The notes: generated by a model not told the origin, from the sequence alone. A stretch of 64,000 nt of DNA from Thetidibacter halocola (GCF_018224955.1 NZ_JAGTUU010000008.1:1-64000); one strand, 5' to 3'; shown: positions 7,511 through 17,679, counted from the first letter of the stretch. Translations and numbers: made by a program.

Positions 7511-8523
7511 GCCCGCGCCAGCCAGCGCGGCAGCGCCCGCAGGCCCGCCGCCTGCATCGCCGGGCCAAGTGAAGCGCCCAGCGCCACCGCCTGCGCCAGC
7601 GGCCCGCCAAGGCGCGCCGGATAACCAATGCCCAAGACCGCCACCCGGTCCAACACCTGCGGATCGGCGCCGTCCAGCGCGCAAGTGGCCGCCTGCTCCA
7701 TCAGCGCCAGCGTCACGCGGCCCAAAGCCTCGTCTGCCGGGATGGATCGCTGTGAAACCCCGGCGAACCAGGCCTCTTCCCGGACCAAGTCCTCGATCAG
7801 CGGATCGACAACCCGCCCGCCCCCACCGGGATAGCGATACCAGCCGACGCCGCCCTTGCGGCCCAGCCGCCCCTCGGCGACCATGCGCGGCACCACAGGC
7901 GCCATCGCCTGCAGCCGCGCCCGGCGCCTTGCGAGGCAGGTATCCACCCCGTCCTCGTCCTGCCGCTCGAACGGACCGGCGGCGAACCCCGCCGCCACCA
8001 GCGCCTCGTCGAGTTCCCAGGGCACGGCACCGGACAGCGCCAGCGCCTCGGCCGCGCCATCCATCGCGTCGGCCATCGGACCGGCCAGCCCACCGGGCGG
8101 CGCGTCGACCGGCCGGAAACCCAGGTGCAATGCCAGCGCCCGCGCGGCCTCCGGCGCACCGAAGAGTTCGGCCACGCCGCCGCAGATCGTGAACGCCGCG
8201 CCCAGCCGCACCGCACCTGCGGGCAAAGCCTCCTCCCAGCCCGGCGCCGCCAGCACGAGCGCCGCCTCACCCAGCACGCCCCTGTCGACGCCGACTGTCA
8301 GGGCAGGCAGCGCAGCATGCTGCGCCATGTCCGCCACCCGCGCCGCATCCACCGCGTCCGCCTCGACCAGATCCACGGCCAGTCCTGCCCGCGCGATCCG
8401 CAGTGCAAGGCCCAGCGCCTCACCGCCGGCCACGGCGACCCTCGCGGGAACCGAAGCCGCGTCCGCGACAGGCGCGACCGGCAGCGTTGGAACAGAGATG
8501 CCGGGCCAGGCCCAGACGCTCAT
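7507..8523 (-). CDS. Degenerate 3-hydroxyacyl-CoA dehydrogenase-family protein of the box cluster
   Basis: 338 aa, matching the C-terminal helical domain of 3-hydroxyacyl-CoA dehydrogenases: GPFERQDEDGVD and GRKGGVGWYRYPGG are recognisable family landmarks. The N-terminal nucleotide-binding half is eroded: the glycine loop reads AGGEALG, with Glu where the second Gly of GxGxxG belongs, and the HFFNP block holding the catalytic His is missing, as is the conserved Asn of the VNR segment. A normal member would oxidise 3-hydroxyadipyl-CoA, the last step before beta-ketoadipyl-CoA in the box pathway; whether this one can is doubtful. It overlaps boxR by 4 bases and is probably co-transcribed with it. 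Confidence 0.75.
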   Translation of the reverse strand: MSVWAWPGISVPTLPVAPVADAASVPARVAVAGGEALGLALRIARAGLAVDLVEADAVDAARVADMAQHAALPALTVGVDRGVLGEAALVLAAPGWEEALPAGAVRLGAAFTICGGVAELFGAPEAARALALHLGFRPVDAPPGGLAGPMADAMDGAAEALALSGAVPWELDEALVAAGFAAGPFERQDEDGVDTCLARRRARLQAMAPVVPRMVAEGRLGRKGGVGWYRYPGGGGRVVDPLIEDLVREEAWFAGVSQRSIPADEALGRVTLALMEQAATCALDGADPQVLDRVAVLGIGYPARLGGPLAQAVALGASLGPAMQAAGLRALPRWLARA

Positions 8524-9440
8524 GACCCGAGAAAGCCACGCGCCCCGATCAGACGCAGCAGCGCCTCCAGCGAAGTCTCGACCGTCTCGCCCGACGTGTC
8601 CAGCTGCGCATGGGCCTGCTCATACAGTGCCTCGCGGCTGGTCAGGATCGAGCGCAACTGCGCCATCGCTTCGGGATTACCGGCCATTGGCCGCTCGTCG
8701 CCCTGCGCGCGGACCCGCTCCATGTGCTCCGGGGCGGTGGCCTTGATCCAGATCGTATGAAAGCGCGACAGCAGCCGGTTGTAGGTGGCGGGTTCCGCCA
8801 CGATCCCGCCTGCCACGGCCAGGATCATCCGGTCATGCGTGGCAATCACCCGGTCCAGCGCATCGGATTCCAGCTTGCGATAGCCTTCCTGGCCATACAG
8901 CGCCATGATCTCCTCGACCGGCATACCCCCTGTCGTCTCGATCTCGCGGTTCAACTCGACAAAAGGCACGTCCAGCGCCGCCCCCGCCAGCCGCCCCAGC
9001 GTCGACTTGCCCGCGCCGCGCAGCCCCACCAGGCAGACGCGCTGCGCCCGCAGGCTTTCCGGCGTCTCGCGCGACAAGGCCCGCAGAACGGCGGCGCGCG
9101 TCTCGGCATCCGCCGACCGGAACCCCTCGGCCACGCGCAGCACCTCGGACCGCCACGGGTCGTCCTCGCCCAGCAACCACTCGATCCGGTAGTCCAGCGC
9201 CATCGCCACGCGCATCAATAATCCGATCGAGATATTGCCTTCTCCACTCTCGATCTGCGCCAGGTAACGCGGCGAGACGCCCGACATCTCCGACAGCACC
9301 CGGCGCGGAATGCCGCGCCGCTCGCGCGCGTAGCGCACCCGCTCGCCCACGCGCGCCATCAACGCCGCCACCGCCTGGTCGATCAGCGCGGCGCTGGTGG
9401 CCGGTGCAACCCGCCCGTCGAATGTGGTGATCTCTGCCAT
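8520..9440 (-). CDS. boxR: Benzoyl-CoA-responsive regulator BoxR (HTH plus shikimate-kinase-like domain)
   Basis: 306 aa with an N-terminal XRE-type helix-turn-helix (about 33-90, RRGIPRRVLSEMSGVSPRYL then AQIESGEGNISIGLL) fused to a shikimate-kinase-like domain with P-loop GLRGAGKST (139-147). This architecture is diagnostic of BzdR/BoxR, repressors whose kinase-like domain binds benzoyl-CoA instead of shikimate (known of the family). A TGCA-N6-TGCA-like site lies 15 bases upstream of the start, consistent with autoregulation. It is followed by the dehydrogenase-like gene with a 4-base overlap. It probably represses bclA and the boxCBA operon until benzoyl-CoA accumulates. Confidence 0.93.
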   Translation of the reverse strand: MAEITTFDGRVAPATSAALIDQAVAALMARVGERVRYARERRGIPRRVLSEMSGVSPRYLAQIESGEGNISIGLLMRVAMALDYRIEWLLGEDDPWRSEVLRVAEGFRSADAETRAAVLRALSRETPESLRAQRVCLVGLRGAGKSTLGRLAGAALDVPFVELNREIETTGGMPVEEIMALYGQEGYRKLESDALDRVIATHDRMILAVAGGIVAEPATYNRLLSRFHTIWIKATAPEHMERVRAQGDERPMAGNPEAMAQLRSILTSREALYEQAHAQLDTSGETVETSLEALLRLIGARGFLGS

Positions 9441-9454
9441 GCCTGCACCGTTTA

Positions 9455-9468
9455 TGAACTATAGTGCA
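9455..9468. promoter_or_regulatory. BoxR operator candidate, boxR promoter
   Basis: TGAA-CTATAG-TGCA, one base off the TGCA-N6-TGCA pattern shared by five sites in the cluster. It starts 15 bases before the boxR ATG, and its core reads TATAGT on the minus strand, resembling a -10 element. Confidence 0.65.
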
Positions 9469-9523
9469 TAGTCTAGGCGAAATTTCAGGCAGGTCACGCC
9501 CCGCAATGCGGTTTTCCGCATCC

Positions 9524-9940
9524 TCACGGCAGAAGAGGCACAACGATGTCCCGGATGTCGTCCGGCGGGGCGCATTTCCGGAAATCCTGCGCCACGACGA
9601 AGACGCAGGTGAACCGACCCTCGAAACACAGGACCCGGTCCTGCCGGCCAAGCACCTCGAACGAGATCGAGGTCTCGCCCAGCCGCACCGGCCGCACCGC
9701 GCACAGCAGGCGATGACGCGGCGTGATCGGCGCGCGGAAGTCGAGGGTCATGTTGACAAAGGGCGTTCCCAGCCCTCGATCAAGTTCCAGCTGGTACCAG
9801 CCCTCTCCCAGGTGATGCTCCCACCAGGCGTTGATGGCATCCAGCGCGAACCACGGGATGCGCGCCGTGTAGACGATCTTCGCGGGATCGCAATCGCCCC
9901 ATGTCACCCGGATTTCATGCACGAACCCGTCGCCGCTCAT
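9524..9940 (-). CDS. Hot-dog fold acyl-CoA thioesterase, 4-hydroxybenzoyl-CoA type
   Basis: 138 aa with the 4-hydroxybenzoyl-CoA thioesterase signature WGDCDPAKIVY near residue 14; the second Asp of that motif is the catalytic residue in characterised members. LDFRAPITPRHRLLCAVRP and the Phe-rich C-terminal strand complete a single hot-dog domain, acting as a tetramer in the cytoplasm. It is the last gene of the boxC-boxB-boxA run, 88 bases behind boxA. Such thioesterases in box clusters are thought to release CoA from unproductive or inhibitory aromatic CoA esters; this role is inferred here. Confidence 0.88.
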   Translation of the reverse strand: MSGDGFVHEIRVTWGDCDPAKIVYTARIPWFALDAINAWWEHHLGEGWYQLELDRGLGTPFVNMTLDFRAPITPRHRLLCAVRPVRLGETSISFEVLGRQDRVLCFEGRFTCVFVVAQDFRKCAPPDDIRDIVVPLLP

Positions 9941-10028
9941 CCCTGCCCCTCGTTTCCACTGACCTCAAGTATCGCGGGGGAGTCGCGGAACGCAACGGGG
10001 GCAGAGCCCCCATGCCCCGACTGGCGCC

Positions 10029-11210
10029 CTAGTAGGTCTCGACGTGATAGCGCCCCTCGTCCCGCATCACGTCGCGCAGCGCCACCCAGGACTGTCCCAT
10101 CGACTCGGCGACGCTGGTAAAGGCGCGCTCGACGCCATCCTCCATGCCGCGCAGGCCGCAGACATAGACATGCGTCCGGGGATCGGACAGCAGTTCGGCC
10201 ACCCGCTCTTCCTCGGCCATCATCCGGTCCTGGACGTATTCCTTGGCCTCCCCCACCCGCGAATAGACCAGGTGCTTTTCCAGCAGGTCCGACGGCACCT
10301 TCTTCAATGGGCCGAAATAGGGCAGGCTTTCAGGGGTCCGCGCACCGAAGAACATCACCATCCCGCCCGACCGGCCGCCAACCGTGCGGTTGCGGCGCAT
10401 GGTGAAGGCGCGCATCGGCGCCGATCCGGTGCCGGTGCAGATCATCAGCAGCCGCGCCTGCGCATCGTCGGGCAGCAGGAAGGTTGCGCCGAAGGGGCCG
10501 GTGACCTGCACCGTGTCGCCGGGCTTGAGGTCGCAGACGAAATTGGAGCAAAGGCCCCCCCCCTCGCGTTTGACCGTCAGCGAGACGTTGTTGTAGCCCG
10601 GCCGCTCGCCGTCGCGGGGCGAAGACACGGAATAGAGCCTAGGCAGATGCGGATTGCCCTCGGCGTCCTCGCCCGGCGGGATGATCCCGATGGACTGACC
10701 CTCCAGAACCGGCATCGGCAGGGCGCCGAAATCGAGGATGATGTGGCGCACGTCGTGCTCCGGATCGTCGGTCAGCCGGTAATTGCCTTGCACCTTCGCC
10801 GTCGCGGGCTTGCCCAGCGTATAGAGGTTGACCGAGGGCTTGGCCGCGCTCGCCGGCGCCCGCGACTTGCCGCCGGCGCCCGCATGCGCCTCGGCCAGCA
10901 GGGCGGCCATCGCCTCGTCCAGCGCCTCGATCCCTCCGGCCGAGGCCTCGCCCAGATCCTCCTGCGGGGGCAGTTCGTCCCAGCCGTATTGCTCGTCCAG
11001 CGAATAGGGCGTGGTCACCACGCGCCATTCGTCGATCGAGCCGGTCGGGCAGACCGGGATGCAGTCCATGCAGGAATTGCAGGTTTCGGGATCGACCACG
11101 ACGTTGGTGTCGTCATGCTGGATCGCCCCGATCGGGCAGGTCATCTCGCAGGTATAGCAACGGATGCAGATTTCCGGGTCGATCAGGTGCTGTTTCACCG
11201 GGGCGGTCAT
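10029..11210 (-). CDS. boxA: Benzoyl-CoA 2,3-epoxidase reductase component BoxA
   Basis: 393 aa. The N-terminus has two [4Fe-4S] motifs, CIRCYTCEMTCP and CNSCMDCIPVCP, then an acidic linker, then a ferredoxin-NADP reductase module: RLYSVSSPRDG (FAD), GPFGATFLLP, ICTGTGSAPMRAF (NADPH) and the C-terminal aromatic tail HVETY. BoxA passes electrons from NADPH to the di-iron oxygenase BoxB for epoxidation of benzoyl-CoA at C2-C3. It lies downstream of boxB with a small Fe-S gene in between. Length and domain order fit known BoxA. Confidence 0.96.
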   Translation of the reverse strand: MTAPVKQHLIDPEICIRCYTCEMTCPIGAIQHDDTNVVVDPETCNSCMDCIPVCPTGSIDEWRVVTTPYSLDEQYGWDELPPQEDLGEASAGGIEALDEAMAALLAEAHAGAGGKSRAPASAAKPSVNLYTLGKPATAKVQGNYRLTDDPEHDVRHIILDFGALPMPVLEGQSIGIIPPGEDAEGNPHLPRLYSVSSPRDGERPGYNNVSLTVKREGGGLCSNFVCDLKPGDTVQVTGPFGATFLLPDDAQARLLMICTGTGSAPMRAFTMRRNRTVGGRSGGMVMFFGARTPESLPYFGPLKKVPSDLLEKHLVYSRVGEAKEYVQDRMMAEEERVAELLSDPRTHVYVCGLRGMEDGVERAFTSVAESMGQSWVALRDVMRDEGRYHVETY

Positions 11211-11280
11211 GGCGTCTCCTTCCAGTCCGGTGCTTTCGCACCGGTCACGCGTGTCACGTTCGTCCTGGAACGGAGGTGGT

Positions 11281-11448
11281 TCAGGCCCGGCGCAGGATCG
11301 CGTCGGGCACCGACAGTGCCTCGATCAGCGCCGCGCAGAGACCGGTGCAGCCCTTGCAGCCGATGCACGGCCCCTGGATGGCGACAATGTCCTCGCCCAG
11401 CGCGCGGGTGCGCGGGGCATGGCCGATCAGGCGGTCGGTCTTCATCAT
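11281..11448 (-). CDS. Tiny ferredoxin-like Fe-S protein between boxA and boxB
   Basis: A 55-aa ORF starting MMKTDRLIGHAP. GGGAG 7 bases before the ATG at 11448 marks the start; a longer in-frame extension exists but lacks such a site. It contains CIGCKGCTGLC, a C-x2-C-x2-C-x3-C cluster motif as in bacterial ferredoxins but usually followed by Pro, which is Ala here. With one such motif it could hold a single [4Fe-4S]. It sits 70 bases upstream of boxA and 130 bases downstream of boxB in the same direction. I do not know a named box gene of this kind; a role in electron transfer to BoxB or cluster donation to BoxA is guesswork. Confidence 0.75.
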   Translation of the reverse strand: MMKTDRLIGHAPRTRALGEDIVAIQGPCIGCKGCTGLCAALIEALSVPDAILRRA

Positions 11449-11578
11449 GGGTGCTCCCTGTTCGCGTGGAGAGGCCGATGCCGCAGGATAGCCGTTCCGG
11501 ACCGTCCCACCTTGTTCCAGATCAAGTTTCGGGCCGCCGCGCACATGGCAGCGGCCCGGGTCGGAGTCAGGCCCGGGG

Positions 11579-13030
<1,452 letters not shown>

Positions 13031-13081
13031 CGGTTTTCTCCCTCGACGGATGACGCACCCCGAGGGGCGCCGCCACGTTTG

Positions 13082-14743
13082 TCACACACGTTCCATGTTG
13101 AATTCGCCACGCTGGCCGGTGCCGTAGCGTTGCAGCGCGCCCGCCTCGCCGACGGCATTGGGGCGGGTGAAGATCCAGTTCTGCCAGGCGGTCAGCCGGC
13201 CGAAGATCCGCGTCTCCATCGTCTCGGGCCCGGCAAAGCGCAGGTTCGCCTCCATCCCCGTCATCGCGTCGGGGCTGAAGCTCGCGCGCTCCTCGAGGAA
13301 GATACGGATCTCGTCCTCCCAGTCGATGTCGTCGAGGATCATGGTCACGAGACCAGCCTCGTCGGCCGCTTCGGCCTCCAGCGCCTCGCCCTTCGACGCT
13401 TCGGCCCCCGCCAGCGCTGCGTCGTCGCCGAGGAAACGCGTCTGCAGGCGCGTCAGCCCGTTGGCCATCGGCATCGGGCCGAAATTGGCATCCGACAGCG
13501 TGACCGTGGCCATCGGCCGGTTGTCGCCCTCGAACTCGTCTTCCATCATGTAGCTGCGGTCCACCGCCCATAGTATCTCGGCCAGGATGCCCGCGAAACA
13601 GGACCCGTGCTCGACCAAGGCCACCATGCTGCGCGATGTCACGTCGATCCGCTTGAGCACGCGCTTCCAGTATTGCAGCACCTCGCCCGCCAGCCAGTGG
13701 TCGCGGTTGGCCATCAGCAGCGCCTCGTGCGCCAGCAGGGTTTCCGGGTCGCCCTGCGTCTTGAACACCATCAGGCCCAGTTCCGGCTCGTTCAGCCGCA
13801 GGTGCAGGATCGCGTCGTCCAGTTCCCGCGCCGCCCGCAGCATCCACGCCTGGTCGCCTTCGGCCGTGAAGGCCGCAATGTCGGCAGGCGGGTCGCCCTC
13901 GGGGCCGTGGATCGTTATGCTCGCGGTCCGGCCCTTGCGGTCGGCCTGCACCTCGACCGTGGAATAAGTGACAGAGCCATCCTCATGGAACGTCCGGTCG
14001 AGCGCGGTCAGCACGATGCCCTTGTCCACGTCCGGTTTCGTCGAGGACGCCGCGAAGTCGCGGGCGCGGGCATCCACCGTCTCGTCGAATTTCGAATTCG
14101 GGATCACCTCGTCCACCAGCTTCCACTCCTGCGCGCGCTTGCCCCGCACGCCCTCTTCGGTCGAGCAGAACACGTCCGCGAGGTCACGGCGCACCTTGCG
14201 CTTGTCGGTGACGCGGGTCAGCCCGCCGGTTCCGGGCAGCACCGCCAGCAGCGGCACCTCGGGCAGCGCCACGCTGGAGGACGAGTCGTCGGTCAGCATG
14301 ATGTGGTTGCAGGCCAGCGCCAGTTCATAGCCGCCCCCCGCGCAGGCCCCCTTGATCGCGGCGATGTATTTCTGGCCCGAGTCCACCTCAGCCGCTTCGA
14401 ACGTATTGCGCGTCTCGTTGGTGAACTTGCAGAAATTGACCTTGTGGGCGTGCTTGGCGCCACCCAGCATGCGTATGTTGGCGCCGGCGCAGAACACCCG
14501 GTCCTTGGCCGAGCGCATCACCACGACCTTCACCTCGGGATGCTCGAAACGCATCCGCTGCACGATGTCGGCCAGCTCGATATCCACGCCCAGGTCGTAG
14601 CTGTTGAGTTTCAGCTGATAGCCGTCGAACAGGCCGCCATCTTCGTCCACGTCCATGAACAGGTTGGCCACCGGACCGTCGTATTCGACCCGCCAGTGGC
14701 GGTAGGCGGACGGGTCCACCTGAAAGTCGATTCGCTTGGTCAT
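13082..14743 (-). CDS. boxC: 2,3-epoxybenzoyl-CoA dihydrolase BoxC
   Basis: 553 aa, a double-length member of the crotonase superfamily. KDRVFCAGANIRMLGG and AAIKGACAGGGYELALACNHIML form the oxyanion-hole regions of the first half; LVEHGSCFAGILAEILWAVDRSYM marks the second. BoxC opens the epoxidised ring hydrolytically to 3,4-dehydroadipyl-CoA semialdehyde and formate. It is the first gene of the boxC-boxB-Fe/S-boxA-thioesterase run. A perfect TGCA-CTATAG-TGCA palindrome lies 27 bases before the start. The next enzyme, aldehyde dehydrogenase BoxD, is not in this window. Confidence 0.96.
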   Translation of the reverse strand: MTKRIDFQVDPSAYRHWRVEYDGPVANLFMDVDEDGGLFDGYQLKLNSYDLGVDIELADIVQRMRFEHPEVKVVVMRSAKDRVFCAGANIRMLGGAKHAHKVNFCKFTNETRNTFEAAEVDSGQKYIAAIKGACAGGGYELALACNHIMLTDDSSSSVALPEVPLLAVLPGTGGLTRVTDKRKVRRDLADVFCSTEEGVRGKRAQEWKLVDEVIPNSKFDETVDARARDFAASSTKPDVDKGIVLTALDRTFHEDGSVTYSTVEVQADRKGRTASITIHGPEGDPPADIAAFTAEGDQAWMLRAARELDDAILHLRLNEPELGLMVFKTQGDPETLLAHEALLMANRDHWLAGEVLQYWKRVLKRIDVTSRSMVALVEHGSCFAGILAEILWAVDRSYMMEDEFEGDNRPMATVTLSDANFGPMPMANGLTRLQTRFLGDDAALAGAEASKGEALEAEAADEAGLVTMILDDIDWEDEIRIFLEERASFSPDAMTGMEANLRFAGPETMETRIFGRLTAWQNWIFTRPNAVGEAGALQRYGTGQRGEFNMERV

Positions 14744-14769
14744 GGCCGCGCCTCTCCGTTCCGAGTGAT

Positions 14770-14783
14770 TGCACTATAGTGCA
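14770..14783. promoter_or_regulatory. BoxR operator candidate, boxC promoter (perfect palindrome)
   Basis: TGCA-CTATAG-TGCA is a perfect 14-base palindrome 27 bases upstream of boxC. On the minus strand it contains TATAGT, usable as a -10 box, so binding would block transcription of the box operon. Confidence 0.75.
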
Positions 14784-14882
14784 TTTCTCTCATATCACAA
14801 CAGCCATCCGGCGGGATCGCGCCACCTAATTTGCCCGTTCATCTCGCTGCAGCATCGCTCATCGACAATCGTACCTCGAAAA

Positions 14883-15299
14883 TTATGCATTATAGTGCTC
14901 ATTTGCCAGCAAAAGCGCGACCTCCTCAGCAGACCAGCCCATCACCGGCGCGCCACCGCTGCGGATGAAAGCCTCGGCGATCTCGGCGCCGGCGATGGCC
15001 TCGAGCCGGACCGCAGCCTGCGGCCGGTCCATCGCCCGTTTCAACCGCGCGTTGGCTGTCTGGATCAGCCCCCGAACCAGGCACCGCTCCGCCCCGTTTG
15101 GCGATGCCGCCAGCCAGATCGCCTCCCAGACCTCGTGCGCTTCCCAGAAGAACCCGTCGCCGAAGAACGCGAGCCCCGCCACCCACGCGGGCGAGGCCTC
15201 CAGCGGGTCCGCGATCCCCTTGAGCGGATCGAACAGGCCCTCCGCATGGCGCGGCGTGCGGCCCGGCACATAGGCCCAATCCGGGCGCCAGCCGGTCAT
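14883..15299 (-). CDS. DUF309 protein
   Basis: 138 aa, a small all-helical DUF309 protein with the family motif GDGFFWEAHEVWEAIWLAA followed by RGLIQTANARLKR. The start ATG (15299) overlaps the stop of the hydrolase gene by one base (TGATG), which decides it against longer in-frame alternatives. DUF309 proteins have no assigned activity; the conserved FFEAHEVWE residues suggest metal or ligand binding. Third gene after bclA, so probably induced by benzoate. A BoxR-like site overlaps its 3' end. Confidence 0.87.
   Translation of the reverse strand: MTGWRPDWAYVPGRTPRHAEGLFDPLKGIADPLEASPAWVAGLAFFGDGFFWEAHEVWEAIWLAASPNGAERCLVRGLIQTANARLKRAMDRPQAAVRLEAIAGAEIAEAFIRSGGAPVMGWSAEEVALLLANEHYNA
14886..14899. 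promoter_or_regulatory. Second BoxR-like site of the boxC promoter region
   Basis: TGCA-TTATAG-TGCT, one base off the shared pattern, 116 bases (about 11 helical turns) from the boxC site and overlapping the end of the DUF309 gene. Confidence 0.55.
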
Positions 15300-16114
15300 C
15301 AGGCGGCGTCCGGCGTTGCCTTCTCGATCCGTTCCAGCCGGGCGCAGAACCCGGCCACCTCGGCCAGCACGGCCTCGGAGGCGTCGAGGTGCGGCGCGTG
15401 GCGTGCGCCTTCGGGCACCAGCACGTCCACCGGCGCATAGGAGCGGTCGGCGATCTCCTCGATCTGGAGAAGCGTGCCATACTGATCTTTGGCACCCTGG
15501 ATCGCCAGCGTGGGCACACGGATGTAATCGATCACCTCGGACACGTCCCAGGCCTTGAACTCCGGATCCAGCCACGCGTCGTTCCAGCCGCGAAAGGCGT
15601 TGTCGGGATCGGCGTGATAGCGCGCCATACGGTCGCGCAGGCCCCCCGTCTCGAACGCCGTCTTGGCAAGGGCGATCTCGGCCAGGCCCATCTCCTCGGT
15701 GAAGAAATGCGGCGCCATCAGGATCAGGCCCCGCACGCGGAAATCCTCAACGGAACCCGCGTAGATCGCGGCGATGGTTGCCCCATCGGAATGGCCCATC
15801 AGGATGCCCCGGCGAAAGCCGATGCCGTCCAGCACCTGCGGCAGAACCTCGACCGCCTCGCGCGTCATGTAATCCAGAGGGCGCGGCAGGTCGGCCGGGT
15901 CGGACTGGCCGTATCCGGCACGGGAATAAACGAACATGCCCCAGCCCGTCGCCTGCGCCACCCTTTCGGGAAAGTCGCGCCACAATGCCACGCAGCCCAG
16001 CCCCTCGTGCAGCATTACGATGGAGGGCGCGTCCTCGGGCGCGGGGCCGAAGCTGCGCCATTCCAGCGCCTTGCCGCCTGCGATCAGACGGCCTTGTCCT
16101 GCACTCCAGTCCAT
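15299..16114 (-). CDS. Alpha/beta hydrolase of the box cluster
   Basis: 271 aa alpha/beta-hydrolase. The nucleophile elbow is GHSDGA (ILMGHSDGATIAA); the oxyanion region is MLHEGLGCVALWRDFP; the acid and His appear in VPTLAIQGAKDQYG and ARHAPHLDA. It overlaps the ligase and the DUF309 gene by one base each (TGATG), so the three are tightly coupled. Related hydrolases accompany box genes in other Rhodobacteraceae. A lactone, ester or thioester hydrolysis step in benzoate catabolism is plausible but not shown. Confidence 0.88.
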   Translation of the reverse strand: MDWSAGQGRLIAGGKALEWRSFGPAPEDAPSIVMLHEGLGCVALWRDFPERVAQATGWGMFVYSRAGYGQSDPADLPRPLDYMTREAVEVLPQVLDGIGFRRGILMGHSDGATIAAIYAGSVEDFRVRGLILMAPHFFTEEMGLAEIALAKTAFETGGLRDRMARYHADPDNAFRGWNDAWLDPEFKAWDVSEVIDYIRVPTLAIQGAKDQYGTLLQIEEIADRSYAPVDVLVPEGARHAPHLDASEAVLAEVAGFCARLERIEKATPDAA

Positions 16115-17679
16115 CAGGCGTGCTCCTTTTCCGGTGCGGACTCGCGCAGCTTGAATCGCTGGATCTTGCCGGTCGCGGTCTTGGGCAGGTCGGGGACAAC
16201 CTCGACCCAGCGGGGATACTTCCAGGCCCCCACCCGCGCCTTGACGAAGTCCTTGAGCGCGTCGACCGTGGCGGCGGCATCGACGCCGTCCTTGAGCACG
16301 ACGAAGGCCTTGGGTTTTTCCAGTCCGTCCTCATCGCGCTGCGGGACCACCGCGGCCTCCAGCACGCCGGGATGGGCGATCAGCGCCTGTTCCACCTCGA
16401 ACGGGCTGACCCAGATGCCCGAGACCTTGAACATGTCGTCGGTCCGCCCGCAGTAGACAAAGCGCCCCTCGGGTGTGACCTCGTACTTGTCGCCCGTCCG
16501 GGTCCACTCGCCCTCGAAGGTCGCGCGGCTCTTGTCGCGCTTGTTCCAGTAGCCCTCGGCGGCCGAGGCGCCGCGCACCAGCAACTCGCCGACCTCGCCG
16601 GGCACGATTTCCTGCCCGTCCTCATTCACGCAGCGCAACTCGTATCCCGGAACCGGCAGGCCCGAGGTGCCATAAACCACGTCGCCGGGGCGGTTCGACA
16701 GGAAGATGTGCAGCATCTCGGTGCTGCCCACCCCGTCGAGAATGTCCACGCCCCAGAGGTCGCGCCAGCGGTTGCCGATTTCCCCGGGCAGCGCCTCGCC
16801 CGCCGAGATGCAAAGGCGCAGGTCGCCTGCCGGCACGCCGGTCTTTTCCAGGTGGTGCACGGTGGCGGCGTACAGCGTGGGCACCCCGCAGAAGATCGTC
16901 GGGCGTTCCTGCGCGAGGATCTCGGTCACGACCTGCGGCGTCGGGCGGCCATTGAACAGGACGGTCGTCGCGCCCACCGACATGGGAAAGGTCATTGCGT
17001 TGCCAAGGCCATAGGCAAAGAAGATCTTGGCCACCGAGAAAACGGTATCATCCTCGCGGATGCCCAGCACCTGCGCGCCGTAGGTGTCTGCCGTGGCCTT
17101 CAACGCGCCATGCACGTGCCGCACACCCTTGGGTTGGCCCGTCGAGCCCGACGAATAGAGCCAGAAGGCGCATTCGTCGTCGCTGACGACACGGGTGGGG
17201 CCGGGCTTGGCCCCTTGCAGGAAATCCTCGTAGGCGATGGCGCCCTCGGGCGCGGCGCCGCCGATGACAATGACTTGCCGGATGCTGTCCACGCCGCGCG
17301 CGGCGGGCATCACCACGTCCAGCAATTCCGCCGACACGAACAGGCAGGTCGCGCGGCTGTCGCGCAGGATGAAGTCATAGATCGGCGTCGACAGAAGCGT
17401 GTTGAGCGCCACAGGCACCACCCCGGCCTTGAGCGCGCCCCAGAAGATCTCGGGGTATTCGACCTGGTCCAGCAGGATGCAGGCGGCGCGTTCCTCGGGG
17501 CGGATGTCGGCGCGGGCCAGCGCGCCCGCCACCAGGTCACTGCGCCGGGCCAGGGCGCCGTAGGTCAGGCTGCGGCGCTGTCCGGCAGCCTCGCGAAAGG
17601 CCACCTTGTCGCCGCGCCCCTCGTCGACGTGGCGGTCGACGAAATGCAACGCCGCGTTGCGGTTCCCGGTCATGCGCAT
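16114..17679 (-). CDS. bclA: Benzoate-CoA ligase
   Basis: 521 aa, adenylate-forming enzyme of the benzoate/aryl-CoA ligase family. The P-loop-like motif YSSGSTGQPKGV, the core TRTGDKYEVTPEGRFVYCGRTDDMFKVSG and the C-terminal catalytic lysine region GKIQRFKLRE are present. AVNVFFA-type spacing and GVPTLYA fit the benzoate-CoA ligase branch. It activates benzoate to benzoyl-CoA with ATP, giving AMP and PPi, the entry step of the box pathway. First gene of an operon with the hydrolase and DUF309. Two TGCA-N6-TGCA-like sites lie 91 and 132 bases upstream. Related substrates such as 2-aminobenzoate or hydroxybenzoates cannot be excluded. Confidence 0.93.
   Translation of the reverse strand: MRMTGNRNAALHFVDRHVDEGRGDKVAFREAAGQRRSLTYGALARRSDLVAGALARADIRPEERAACILLDQVEYPEIFWGALKAGVVPVALNTLLSTPIYDFILRDSRATCLFVSAELLDVVMPAARGVDSIRQVIVIGGAAPEGAIAYEDFLQGAKPGPTRVVSDDECAFWLYSSGSTGQPKGVRHVHGALKATADTYGAQVLGIREDDTVFSVAKIFFAYGLGNAMTFPMSVGATTVLFNGRPTPQVVTEILAQERPTIFCGVPTLYAATVHHLEKTGVPAGDLRLCISAGEALPGEIGNRWRDLWGVDILDGVGSTEMLHIFLSNRPGDVVYGTSGLPVPGYELRCVNEDGQEIVPGEVGELLVRGASAAEGYWNKRDKSRATFEGEWTRTGDKYEVTPEGRFVYCGRTDDMFKVSGIWVSPFEVEQALIAHPGVLEAAVVPQRDEDGLEKPKAFVVLKDGVDAAATVDALKDFVKARVGAWKYPRWVEVVPDLPKTATGKIQRFKLRESAPEKEHA

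Noticed and set aside
5939..7684. 581-codon minus-strand open frame opposite the exonuclease
   Set aside because: Low-complexity Gly/Ala/Arg/Gln product, no start signal, and the plus strand carries a clear DEDDh exonuclease.
9997..10011. GGGGGC/GCCCCC hairpin after boxA as a terminator
   Set aside because: Three-base loop and no T-run on either strand; probably just GC-rich intergenic sequence.
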